Assembly: GCF_005601135.1 (NCBI RefSeq)
Contig: NZ_CP039381.1
Location: forward strand, 1,609,941-1,673,940
Length of the DNA stretch: 64,000 nucleotides
Direction: 5' to 3'
DNA from: Ruminococcus bovis
GTDB lineage: Bacteria; Bacillota; Clostridia; Oscillospirales; Acutalibacteraceae
Under the pieces are notes generated by a model. It did not search any database. It saw only the letters and a program-made list of their open reading frames with translations, and had not been told where the DNA came from. The translations under genes and the position numbers were made by a program. Position 1 is the first letter of the stretch. The number at the start of each line of letters is the position of its first letter. Positions 9,998 to 18,961 of this stretch are shown in pieces.

Positions 9998-11914
9998 TTA
10001 CTTTTTCTTAACTGTAACAACAATTCTTTTAGTATCTGAAACATATGTGCTACTGGATATTGCCCTAATTGTGATAGTGGTTTTACCAACTTTTTTAACA
10101 GTGACTTTACCTTTACTGTTTACAGTTGCAACCTTTTTGTTGCTTGAAGAATAAGTAAGTTTTGTTTTAGCTTTAGCTTTAAGGTAGAAAGGTTTGCAAC
10201 CTTTTTTCTTAGTGAAAGACTTTTTAACACTAATAGTTTGTGATTTTTTAGATTTAGCGAAAATGGTAATATCTCCGTTTATCTTAGCAATTTTAATGTT
10301 GCAAGATTTACCATTGAAAGATGTTTTGATAGCTTTTCCATTCATTGTTACCGATACACCGGTAATTGCGTAACCTTTTTTTGGAGTGAGCTTAGTTGAA
10401 TATGTTTTATTTTTATTTATGATATTATTCTTATTGCCTATGTTTACATTACTAAGTGACTTTCTGACATAAACCTCATTGTCCTTTAATTCAAAGTGGA
10501 TAGTAGCATTTACTCCAATGTTAAATTCCTTATCATCACCCATATATAAGTCTTTATCTTCATCATAAGGATTGTTATATGAATGGCAAACCATTATGGA
10601 GTACCACTGAGCTTTAGAACCTTTATAATATATATCTTTTAATTTATCATCATAGAAGAAACATGAATAATCTATATAACTAACAGAATTAGGAATAGTA
10701 ACAGTTTCTAAATTACTACATTCCTCAAAAGTACCTTGACCAATATAAGTTACAGAGTTTGGAATAATAACATTTTTTAAACTCTCACAATGAGAAAAAG
10801 CATAATACTGAATTTCTTTTACTGAATTAGGTATATTAATATATTTTAATTTAGTACAATTACTGAATACACCATCTTTAATTACTTTGATTGAGTTTGG
10901 TAATGTTACTTTTTCTAAATTTACACAACTTGAAAAAGCATCAGAACCTAAATCGGTAACAGAATTTTGGATTGTTACTAATTTAAGGTATTTACTATAT
11001 GAAAAAGCCTCCGATTTAATTGTCTTTACTGTGTTTGGTACAGTAAAAGATGTTGCTTTTTTGCTAGGAGGATATTGAATTAAAGTGACTTTTTTCTTAT
11101 CGTAAAAAACACCATTTACTGATGTATATTTTTTATTATTTCTATCAATGTTAATGCTCTCTAAACCTGTACAATTGCCAAAAGTTTTATTATATAATGT
11201 GGTTGTTGCCTTAGGAATATAGACACTTTTTAAACTAGTGCAATTCTTAAAAGCTCTAAAATTAATTACTTTAACATTATTTGAAATAGTGATATTTGTT
11301 AGATTTTCACAATCTTCAAAAGCATAAGAAGAAATCTCTATTATTGAGTTAGGAAGAACAACTGATTTAAGATTTTTACATTTTTCAAAACAAGAAGTTG
11401 GTATTTTTTTAACTCCATTCGGAATAGTGATTTTTTCCAGTTTATTACAGGTATAGAACGAATAATCTTCAATTGTTTTTACAGTGCTAGGTACAACATA
11501 AGTACTGTCAGTTTTACAAGCAGGATAAACAAATAATTCTGTTTTATTTTTATTGAATAAAACACCATTTTCAGAGGTATAGTAAGGATTGTTTTTGTCA
11601 ACATCTACGCTAACCAAATTAGGATATTTTGAAAATACTTTTTCTTTAGAACTAAAGATATTTTCAATAAGATTAATATATTGAATGTCATTTTCATATT
11701 TTTCCCAAGGTGTATCGGAATCATTTATTAATTCGTTAATATCTCCTTTACCGGAAAAAGTTAGGGTGGCAGTTGTACTGTCATAATTCCATGCAACATC
11801 TGATTTAGTGTCAGTGCTAACTGTAGTAGTATCAGCTGATACTGAGGTAATAACACCACCACATAGTAATACTGTTATAGCAAGTATTACACATAAAATT
11901 CTTTTAATTTTCAT
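9998..11914 (-). CDS. Secreted BspA-like leucine-rich repeat protein
   Basis: A 638-residue protein with a Sec signal peptide (MKIKRILCVILAITVLL...). It has about ten LRR_5/BspA-type repeats with the signature .L..I.IP.SV..I...AF..C, and a C-terminal Big_2-like Ig domain (SSSNKKVATVNSKGKVT). ATG 11914 is chosen because AAGGAG stands 7 bases before it; an in-frame ATG at 11938 lacks this. BspA-type proteins are cell-surface adhesins or matrix binders in oral and gut bacteria; here the Ig domain, not a sortase motif, closes the protein. Convergent with surface-protein gene 2 and sharing its bidirectional terminator. Confidence 0.88.
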   Translation of the reverse strand: MKIKRILCVILAITVLLCGGVITSVSADTTTVSTDTKSDVAWNYDSTTATLTFSGKGDINELINDSDTPWEKYENDIQYINLIENIFSSKEKVFSKYPNLVSVDVDKNNPYYTSENGVLFNKNKTELFVYPACKTDSTYVVPSTVKTIEDYSFYTCNKLEKITIPNGVKKIPTSCFEKCKNLKSVVLPNSIIEISSYAFEDCENLTNITISNNVKVINFRAFKNCTSLKSVYIPKATTTLYNKTFGNCTGLESINIDRNNKKYTSVNGVFYDKKKVTLIQYPPSKKATSFTVPNTVKTIKSEAFSYSKYLKLVTIQNSVTDLGSDAFSSCVNLEKVTLPNSIKVIKDGVFSNCTKLKYINIPNSVKEIQYYAFSHCESLKNVIIPNSVTYIGQGTFEECSNLETVTIPNSVSYIDYSCFFYDDKLKDIYYKGSKAQWYSIMVCHSYNNPYDEDKDLYMGDDKEFNIGVNATIHFELKDNEVYVRKSLSNVNIGNKNNIINKNKTYSTKLTPKKGYAITGVSVTMNGKAIKTSFNGKSCNIKIAKINGDITIFAKSKKSQTISVKKSFTKKKGCKPFYLKAKAKTKLTYSSSNKKVATVNSKGKVTVKKVGKTTITIRAISSSTYVSDTKRIVVTVKKK

Positions 11915-13204
11915 AAAATTCTCCTTTTGACTAAGCATACTGAAAGCTCAGTTACTTAACAAAATTGTATAATAAAATATATTCTGTGTCAAATAATTTT
12001 AAAGTTTTTAGTGGGATAAATGTTAAGAAATCTATTTAATTTTACATCTGATTTTACAATTATTTTAGCTGAAATTTCGGATTTGAAATGTGAAAAAATA
12101 CAACAAAATAATTTCAAAATGTGTAAAAAAAAAGGCTTTTAAAGTGTGAAAAATAAGGTATTAAAAAAGACCCTTTTTTACATCTTTTGAATTGGCTGAA
12201 AAGCTAGATATTATCTAGGCTACTGCCCTGTAAAATTTAAAAAAAGTTACCCAACTAAGACTAAATCGTCTTTTTGCCTTTTGTTATTTTATGTTTTTTT
12301 GTTGTTAATACATATATTTTTTATGTACCAAAAAGTCGATTTTGTCTTAGTATAATTTAACGATTTAGTTTTTATAATTGACTTTTTAGATTGCTGATCT
12401 TGTTATATTTCAGAAAAATTTTTTACTTTATAAAAACTAAATCCAACTGATTTATAATGAATTTTATTGTTAATAATATTAAGATTATTTTCAGACCTTT
12501 GCAAGAAATATTTAAGAAAATTATTTTTGAGTAGTAAATAAAATGTTTAATTAAAATATCGATTGACAGTAAGCGATGAATATTTTTTCTTAAGAAATCT
12601 TGCATAAACTAAAAAAATTCATATTGTAAAATTAGATTGCAATAATTATTTAAAATCATAATTCTAAATGTCATAATACAAAATTTTTTCCAATTCATTT
12701 GCATAAATAGGGAAGTCCTCTGTTTTAATCCATTTTTATGTTTATTAAAATTAGTTTCAAATCAGATAAATAATGTGAAAAAAATATAATATTGATGGTA
12801 AAAAATCATAAAAAGTGATACACATGTGTATCTCATTTTGATACTCGGTATCGTTTTGTGATACACATGTGTATCACTTTTGTTATCTAATTTCACATTA
12901 AATACTTTGAGAAATTTTATTACCGTTAGTATTGTAGAAAGACAATCAAAATTATTACACCTACAATTTTCTTTCAGCTCTTTGGCTGATTATTTAAAAT
13001 AGATAAAATGACATACCTGTAATATGCTCTAAAATCCTCTGTATTCGATTTTATGCTTAATTAATATACATTAATGTATTCTATATAAAAACCTTTTATG
13101 ATTAAAATATAAGCAAATAAAGGGCATACCAGTTGAAACAATAGAACTAATGTTTGAAAATCACCTTTATTTTGATTTTTTAGTGTTAAAAATAGAAATA
13201 ACAC
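11915..13204. other. Gene-free AT-rich stretch of about 1.3 kb
   Basis: No convincing ORF on either strand; short ORFs here lack ribosome sites and have low-complexity composition. It holds a small hairpin (CTAGAT/ATCTAG around 12203-12217), long poly-A/T tracts, and the 71-nt nested palindrome at 12811-12881. It separates the secretome from the defence genes. Confidence 0.6.
12811..12881. repeat. 71-nt nested palindrome
   Basis: Two perfect copies of the 16-bp palindrome GATACACATGTGTATC (12817-12832 and 12860-12875) flank a third dyad, GATAC-TCG-GTATC (12840-12852). The whole 71 nt is itself a near-perfect inverted repeat centred on 12846, with AAAAGT/ACTTTT at the ends. It could extrude as a cruciform, bind a dimeric regulator cooperatively, or be a MITE-like end. 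Confidence 0.85.
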
Positions 13205-13237
13205 TTGACAAAACATTTTTTAGTGGTATTATATAAT
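13205..13237 (+). promoter_or_regulatory. Sigma-A-type promoter of the nucleotidyltransferase-like gene
   Basis: TTGACA at 13205-13210, 16-bp spacer, TATTAT at 13227-13232 (TATAAT overlaps at 13232-13237), about 30 bases before the ribosome site AAGGAGG. Confidence 0.7.
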
Positions 13238-13268
13238 GATTTTTAAATTTTCTTAAGGAGGTATGTGT

Positions 13269-13889
13269 ATGTACCATTTCAAGTATGTACCAAGAATTAG
13301 GTATTTAAATTTGAAGAAACAGATTATCGAATTAATCAAAGAGGTACAGAACCAAGTCAGAGATAAGTTTACATTTCAATTTGAATTTGTTGGAAGTACA
13401 AAAAGAAATATGATAACAGAAGATGTAATGTCTAATAAAGGATTTGATTTTGATGTTAATTTGACAGTTAATGACGATGATGAAAATTATACACCAAAGG
13501 AAATTAGAACAATATTAAGAATAGCTATAACCAATGTATCACGAAAATATGGTTATAACAGATGCGAGGATTCTACAAGAGTTATTACGATAGTGAAGAA
13601 CAGTACTTGGAATTTTTCTATAAATCATAGTTGTGATTTTGCAATTGTCTATGGAAATCAGTACATTAGATTTGATAAGAAGAAAAATGTGTATGTATGG
13701 GCTCAGCAACCTAAAGACTTTATCAACCTTGACAAGAAAGCGAAAGAGTTGAGAAAAGATTTTGGAAAATGGAAAGTTGTTAAAGAGAAGTATTTGAAAA
13801 AGAAGAATGAAAATAAAGACCATAATAAACATTCTCGTTCACTCTATGCTGAAACTATTAATGAAGTGTATGATAAGTTTTATCATTGA
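13269..13889 (+). CDS. Pol-beta-type nucleotidyltransferase-like protein, orphan
   Basis: A 206-residue protein. Visible signature: VGSTKRN at about residue 45, then FDFDVNL about 15 residues later, and CDFAIV further on. This matches the G-S ... D-x-D ... D arrangement of Pol-beta-fold nucleotidyltransferases, including CD-NTases and MNT toxins. The rest is Lys/Arg-rich with a basic C-terminal tail. It is shorter than typical CD-NTases (about 300 residues or more). ATG 13269 is preferred over 13263 because AAGGAGG is 7 bases before it. It has its own promoter and terminator, so no effector partner is obvious. Assignment to the fold is moderate; the product nucleotide is unknown. Confidence 0.6.
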   Translation: MYHFKYVPRIRYLNLKKQIIELIKEVQNQVRDKFTFQFEFVGSTKRNMITEDVMSNKGFDFDVNLTVNDDDENYTPKEIRTILRIAITNVSRKYGYNRCEDSTRVITIVKNSTWNFSINHSCDFAIVYGNQYIRFDKKKNVYVWAQQPKDFINLDKKAKELRKDFGKWKVVKEKYLKKKNENKDHNKHSRSLYAETINEVYDKFYH

Positions 13890-13931
13890 TTAAGTGATTC
13901 TCTTACACTGATAGTTAAAAATACAATTATC

Positions 13932-13973
13932 AAAGCCTGTGATTTCTTTCCGATTTCATAGGCTTTATTTTTG
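13932..13973 (+). terminator. Terminator after the nucleotidyltransferase-like gene
   Basis: Stem AAAGCCTGTGA / TTTCATAGGCTTT followed by ATTTTT. The rest of the gap to 14266 is AT-rich with no gene seen. Confidence 0.75.
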
Positions 13974-14265
13974 CTGAGTCGCTATTATGTATGAATAAAA
14001 CTAAATAGTGTTTATTAGTGGTTTTTACCAATAATTTATTGAAAAATCCATATTGTATGTTGCATAATTTAATTAAATATGATACTATTAGTGTAAAAAT
14101 ATTGTGCAAAATGCTATATAATTTGAAGATTTAAAAATAATTATCAAAGTTATTTAAAAAGTCCCATTTATGGGGCAGTTGATTTTGTATAATGATAATG
14201 TAGTTAGGTAATTGCTTTTGCAGTTATTAAGAAGAAAATGGTTGTTATTAAAATAGAGGTTAGTT

Positions 14266-16515
14266 ATGGAAAAAGCCACAAGTGTGAATAGCATTGCTGA
14301 AGAGAAATTTGTAGAAATATTTTGTGATACATTTGGTCCGGATAAAGCAAATAATTTATATGTTCAATATCCATTTGTTGATATATACGGTGGACATAGA
14401 TATATTGATTTTGCCTTAGAAAATGAAGATTCAAAGATTGCCATAGAGATTGATGGTGAAACATATCACAATCCAAAGAAAGTTTCTGATAATAAATACT
14501 TTGATGACTTATTAAAGCAGAACAGTATGGTATATCAAGATTGGAAAGTTTATCGTTGGGCATATAATCAGTTGGTTTCACAACCTGAAAAAGTTAAAGA
14601 TGAATTGGTAACTTTTTTAGGAGAAACACCTTTTTTCAAAACCTTTCAAGAATATCTACCAAATCAACAAGGAAAAATATTTGAGTTAAGAGAGTATCAA
14701 AAAGAGGCTTTAGACAATCTTAAAAAGATGAGAGAAAATGGTGAAACCATTGCACTTCTTTATCATGCAACCGGTGTTGGTAAGACAGTTACTGCTGCGT
14801 CGGATGCAAAAGAAGTTGGTGGCAGAACACTATTCCTTGTTAATGCACTAAAACTTGCAGACCAAGCAGAAAACACCTTTGCAAAAATTTGGAAAGAAGC
14901 TACACTAGGTAAATATACAGGTAGTGAAAAAACAACTGATACTAAAGTTATTTTTGCAACTGTACAGAGTATTTCCAAAAACCTACTTGAATTTCAACCA
15001 AATTCATTTGATTATATTATTGTTGATGAATGTCACCACGCAGCAGCAAAAACCTACAAGAAAATTTTTAGCTATTTTAAGGCAAAATTTATATTAGGCT
15101 TAACTGCAACACCTGAACGCTCTGATGGTGAAGATATGCTAAATCTATTCCAAAATGTTGCACATAAAATGGATTTAGAAACAGCAGTAAAAAAAGAAAT
15201 ATTAGTTCCAATAAGATGTATCAGAATTAAAACTGATATTGACTTAACAAGTGTAAGAATTAACGGTATTAAATATAATTCTCAAGATTTGGAATCTAAA
15301 CTTTTTGTACCTGAAAGAAATAAAATTATAGCCGATACATATGTGAATTTTGTAAATGGTAAAAAGGCAGTTATCTTCTGTGCTAGTATTAATCATGCTA
15401 CTGAAATAGCAAAACTATTATTAGAACAAGGTGTAAATGCTGAATCTGTTTCAGGTAGAGATAAACCAAAAGTAAGAAATAAAATACTTAATGATTATGA
15501 AAACGGTAATATAAATGTACTATGTGCTTGTGACCTTCTAAATGAAGGTTGGGATAGTCCAAAGACAGAAGTTTTGTTTATGGCTAGACCTACTATGTCA
15601 AAGACTGTTTATATGCAACAACTTGGAAGAGGTACAAGAAAATGTAAAGGTAAAAAAGATTTATTAGTGTTTGATTTCGTTGACAATGCTAATATGTTTA
15701 ATCAACCTTATTCATTACATAGACTTCTCAATATCAAGGAATATCATCCATTGGAGTATGTACTTGCACCGGATAATAAAAAGAAACTTGATAAAGATTT
15801 GTTGAGAAAAGGTGAAAAACCAACAGAGTATATTGATTTACCTTTAAATATTTATGATTATGAAACGGTAGATTTATTTAATTGGCAAGATGAAGTCAAA
15901 ACAATGTTATCACAAAAGGAATTTATTAGAAGGGTTGATGTACAGTCCGAAACCGTTGATAGATATGTTAAAAACGGTGATATAAAGCCTGATTTATCTA
16001 TTCCGATTAGTGAGAATAAAACTTTTAATTACTATAAAGAAGATACAGTAATTATGTATGCTAAAAAGTATGGTTGGGATTTAATAACTCCAACTAATAT
16101 AAAAGAAAAGTTTATGAAATTTGTTGATAAAATGGATATGAGCTTTTCTTATAAACCTGTGTTGCTAAAAGCAATATTTGACCATGTGGATGAAGATGGC
16201 AAGATAAGGATTGTAGATATAGTTAATTACTTTATTGATTTTTATGAGGAAAGAAAGGATAATGGTCTAATCGCAGAAAAACCAAATAGTATCTATCAAA
16301 AAGGTGGATATACCGAAAAGGATGTTGAAAGGAATATTTTCAGTAACCCATTTAAGCGTTTTGCCGATATGAGATTTCTTGAACATTCTAAAAATATTGA
16401 GTATATCCAAATTAATTCTAATGTGTTTAGAAAGCTCTCCGGTACTGATATAGCACATATCTTGCAGGTGTGTGATGAAAAGTTAGATATGTACTATAAA
16501 AGAATAACTAAGTAG
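14266..16515 (+). CDS. PD-(D/E)xK-like nuclease fused to SF2 helicase (HsdR/Type III-res-like)
   Basis: A 749-residue protein. The N-terminal 110 residues resemble a DUF559/PD-(D/E)xK nuclease: IDFALEN, then IAIEIDGETYHN with the acidic pair, then WKVYRW. A superfamily 2 translocase follows: HATGVGKT (Walker A, about residue 168), DECHH (about 253), TATPERSDG (motif III), and GRGTRKCKGK (motif VI, about 460). The C-terminal 250 residues are unassigned. ATG 14266 follows AGAGGTTAGTT. Restriction R subunits and several anti-phage proteins share this plan, but no methylase or specificity subunit is present, so the protein probably acts alone. Likely role: DNA degradation in defence (inference from fusion and island context). 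Confidence 0.75.
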   Translation: MEKATSVNSIAEEKFVEIFCDTFGPDKANNLYVQYPFVDIYGGHRYIDFALENEDSKIAIEIDGETYHNPKKVSDNKYFDDLLKQNSMVYQDWKVYRWAYNQLVSQPEKVKDELVTFLGETPFFKTFQEYLPNQQGKIFELREYQKEALDNLKKMRENGETIALLYHATGVGKTVTAASDAKEVGGRTLFLVNALKLADQAENTFAKIWKEATLGKYTGSEKTTDTKVIFATVQSISKNLLEFQPNSFDYIIVDECHHAAAKTYKKIFSYFKAKFILGLTATPERSDGEDMLNLFQNVAHKMDLETAVKKEILVPIRCIRIKTDIDLTSVRINGIKYNSQDLESKLFVPERNKIIADTYVNFVNGKKAVIFCASINHATEIAKLLLEQGVNAESVSGRDKPKVRNKILNDYENGNINVLCACDLLNEGWDSPKTEVLFMARPTMSKTVYMQQLGRGTRKCKGKKDLLVFDFVDNANMFNQPYSLHRLLNIKEYHPLEYVLAPDNKKKLDKDLLRKGEKPTEYIDLPLNIYDYETVDLFNWQDEVKTMLSQKEFIRRVDVQSETVDRYVKNGDIKPDLSIPISENKTFNYYKEDTVIMYAKKYGWDLITPTNIKEKFMKFVDKMDMSFSYKPVLLKAIFDHVDEDGKIRIVDIVNYFIDFYEERKDNGLIAEKPNSIYQKGGYTEKDVERNIFSNPFKRFADMRFLEHSKNIEYIQINSNVFRKLSGTDIAHILQVCDEKLDMYYKRITK

Positions 16516-16540
16516 TAAAAGTTTATAATGAAATTAATAA

Positions 16541-16576
16541 TAAATGCCTTAACAGATTTTGTTTTTAGGGCATTTA
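16541..16576 (+). terminator. Weak hairpin terminator after the nuclease-helicase gene
   Basis: Stem TAAATGCC/GGCATTTA with a 20-nt loop; only a poor T-tract follows. The rest of the gap to 16797 shows no gene. Confidence 0.5.
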
Positions 16577-16796
16577 TCGTTAATTATATAAGATATAAGA
16601 ATATAATTGCTTTCAAAAGTTTTATTAAGTATGGACTTGGTCTTATTACTAATAAATTAATTATAGTTTTGCTATTATTAATATAAATTTAAAATAAAAT
16701 AATAAAAATTTATTAAAAATGTTGATTTACTGCTTTAATAATTATATAATGAATGTAAGAGTTTTGTCACAAAATGACAAAAGAGAGGTTATTCTT

Positions 16797-18362
16797 ATGG
16801 GCACATTAAAACATGTATGTATGTGGGAAGATAATAGTTGGAAGAGAATTACTATTGATAAAGCAGTAGAAATCTATCCATATGGCAAAGTTTCCGCTAA
16901 TAGTGGATTATTTATGTGTGAGTTGTGTGGCCAATATGTATCGCTTACAGAAAAGGGGATTAATAGAAGACATTTTCGACATGATAGAGCCCAAAAAGAC
17001 AAAGAGTGTCCTGAAAGAATATTAGGTTCAAATGGCTTTTTTACTTTGTTTAATAAAGCAAAATATGAATTACCTATTAGAATAAAACTTAATAATAAAT
17101 CCTTTTCATTTGAAATAGGATTTATGCAAATTCCGTCTGATTTGATTACAAAAAAATTAGAAATTAATATAAAACCAAAGAATGCTTGGGCAGAAAAATT
17201 TATATATTCAAGAGAAAGATTACAGGTTGAAGGTATTACATATTTATCAATTGGTAATACTCCCTATGAAAAATACATAATAAGTGTATCTGGTACAAAT
17301 GAAAAAGTACATAATTATTGGCCAGATGAGGTAAGTGGAATAGATCCTAAAGGAACCTTGTTCGATGCTAAAACCGGTAAAAAATTAGTTTATGATTCTG
17401 ATGTAGAAGTTGGAAATAAATATTATTTGTTAAAAAAAGGATGTAAATATCTTGATTACTTTACAAAACAATATATAACTTTAAAGTTTATAATGAAAAA
17501 AACAATTTCACTTGAAACTTGGTGTTTGTATGAAGTTACTGCTAATGATTATCAAAGAGAGTCAGCTGAATTCTTTTTTGATTATCACTGCAGACTTACA
17601 GATAGACCGGTAAAACTACAGACTGTATGGCCTGTATATATTAAAAATCCGTATGTATTAAAGTGCAATGAAAAAGATATTGTGATGCATATACAAGGAA
17701 ATTCGCCTAATATTAAGCCATTCCCATATGTTTATATACAAAAGTACAATATACCATATTTGAATGAGGAATATGTTGCAAATGTTCATTGTAATGGCAG
17801 ACAACAACTGTTAACAATAGGACGTGCCAAAATTTTAAAATATACATACTTTTGGCAAGAACGATTAGATAATATAACTGACTGTCAAAAAGCAGATGTG
17901 GTGGATTTAAAGGGTAATAATTTTGTTGAAGGAACTCATGAAGCTTTACCTATTAATAAGTTATTAAATATTACAATTCCATATGATGGTCATATTAATA
18001 TTAAAAGGAATGGCATATTGGTTGAAAGACGAAATTTATATGCAGATACTCAATCTGAAATATTTGATATTTCTTGGAATACTGAAATTGAGGTGTATGT
18101 AGGTTTAGATAAAGTATGGCAAGCATCCTTTTTTAAGAGAAAAGATCATGATAATACTTTTGATGAAAATATTATGCTGAAAAAGTTAGAATCATATTAT
18201 GGAGAACAAATTGAATTACCACATACTATTGGTTCTTTAGTAAAAAAACTTAATAAATATACTGCTATCCAAAGATGGATATATAAGTGTATTAGAAATG
18301 GACATATGAGTAGAAAAGCTTATCGTACTCTAGTAAAGTGGTCAACAAGTGGGAAAATATAA
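16797..18362 (+). CDS. Defence-operon protein 1 with CoiA-like zinc motif; function unknown
   Basis: A 521-residue protein opening the four-gene operon. Its N-terminus has MCELCGQYVSLTEKG..RRHFRHDRA......C at about residues 38-75, a C-x2-C ... H-x2-H ... C pattern resembling the N-terminal zinc motif of CoiA-like competence proteins and some restriction-associated proteins. The remaining 430 residues are beta-rich (alternating hydrophobic/aromatic) without a recognised domain. ATG 16797 was chosen over an in-frame ATG at 16719 because GAGAGG lies 8 bases before it. Stop is 23 bases before the next start. I do not recognise it as DruA, DruB or any named defence subunit; a DNA or nucleic-acid recognition role is a guess from the zinc motif. 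Confidence 0.7.
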   Translation: MGTLKHVCMWEDNSWKRITIDKAVEIYPYGKVSANSGLFMCELCGQYVSLTEKGINRRHFRHDRAQKDKECPERILGSNGFFTLFNKAKYELPIRIKLNNKSFSFEIGFMQIPSDLITKKLEINIKPKNAWAEKFIYSRERLQVEGITYLSIGNTPYEKYIISVSGTNEKVHNYWPDEVSGIDPKGTLFDAKTGKKLVYDSDVEVGNKYYLLKKGCKYLDYFTKQYITLKFIMKKTISLETWCLYEVTANDYQRESAEFFFDYHCRLTDRPVKLQTVWPVYIKNPYVLKCNEKDIVMHIQGNSPNIKPFPYVYIQKYNIPYLNEEYVANVHCNGRQQLLTIGRAKILKYTYFWQERLDNITDCQKADVVDLKGNNFVEGTHEALPINKLLNITIPYDGHINIKRNGILVERRNLYADTQSEIFDISWNTEIEVYVGLDKVWQASFFKRKDHDNTFDENIMLKKLESYYGEQIELPHTIGSLVKKLNKYTAIQRWIYKCIRNGHMSRKAYRTLVKWSTSGKI

Positions 18363-18385
18363 ATAAATTGAGAGAGGATATGACT

Positions 18386-18961
18386 ATGAATTACATTTCA
18401 AAATTAAATGATACAGAAAAGAAAAATTTTTGTAATATTATTTCTGGCGATGCTTTTAAGGATTATTTTAAGAAAAATCAAAAAGAATATAATAAAATAA
18501 AAAGTTGGTATCGTGCAGAAAAAATACCTAAGAACAAGGCTGTGTCACTAGCAATAGAGAATATTAATAAATCTTTTATTAGTGACTTTATGGATAATTT
18601 TGCAAATTTATTTTTAACAGATATTAAAAAACAACTAAAAGAAGAAGAAATAAATGTTCTTGCAAAAATTTTGAGAGACTCACCGTTTAAGGATAATATT
18701 GCATTGTATTTTAAATTGAATGGTGACGATGTAGATAATTTGTATTTGGAAAAAATACAGAATACTATGTCAAATATAACAAATAAAAATGATGAAAATG
18801 TACAAACAATTAATGAAAATTCAAAAATTGAAATTGAGAACTTAAAAAAACAGTTAGAAAATATAAAGAAAAATTACTTGAATCAGAAAAGAAATATAAA
18901 ATTGATTTTCAAGACTGTCAGAAGAAGCAAGATGAATTGGAAAAGTCATTGTCTAATATGA
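18386..18961 (+). CDS. Defence-operon protein 2, N-terminal fragment (frameshifted)
   Basis: Encodes 191 residues from ATG 18386 (AGAGAGG 8 bases upstream). It is helical and charged and ends in a coiled coil (KIEIENLKKQLENIKK). After this the frame degenerates into Lys/Arg-rich nonsense and stops at 18961. The coiled coil continues without a break in the next frame (KEKLLESEKKYKIDFQ...), which runs on into the 18937-21144 ORF. The intact gene would encode about 919 residues from 18386 to 21144; one added A in the AAAAA run near 18869-18874 restores it. Read together with the next entry as one gene. Confidence 0.6.
   Translation: MNYISKLNDTEKKNFCNIISGDAFKDYFKKNQKEYNKIKSWYRAEKIPKNKAVSLAIENINKSFISDFMDNFANLFLTDIKKQLKEEEINVLAKILRDSPFKDNIALYFKLNGDDVDNLYLEKIQNTMSNITNKNDENVQTINENSKIEIENLKKQLENIKKNYLNQKRNIKLIFKTVRRSKMNWKSHCLI

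Noticed and set aside
12180..12300. Structured-looking segment (CTAGAT/ATCTAG, GGCTACTGCCCTG) that might be a riboswitch
   Set aside because: No gene follows within 1 kb and no conserved core of a known riboswitch class could be recognised.
12423..12605. 60-codon ORF on the - strand in the gene-free region
   Set aside because: No ribosome site, low-complexity AT-rich composition, no motif.
18844..18850. A-AAA-AAA heptamer as a programmed -1 frameshift site
   Set aside because: The coiled-coil pattern is better restored by a shift about 25 bases later, and no stimulatory hairpin is seen; kept only as one explanation.
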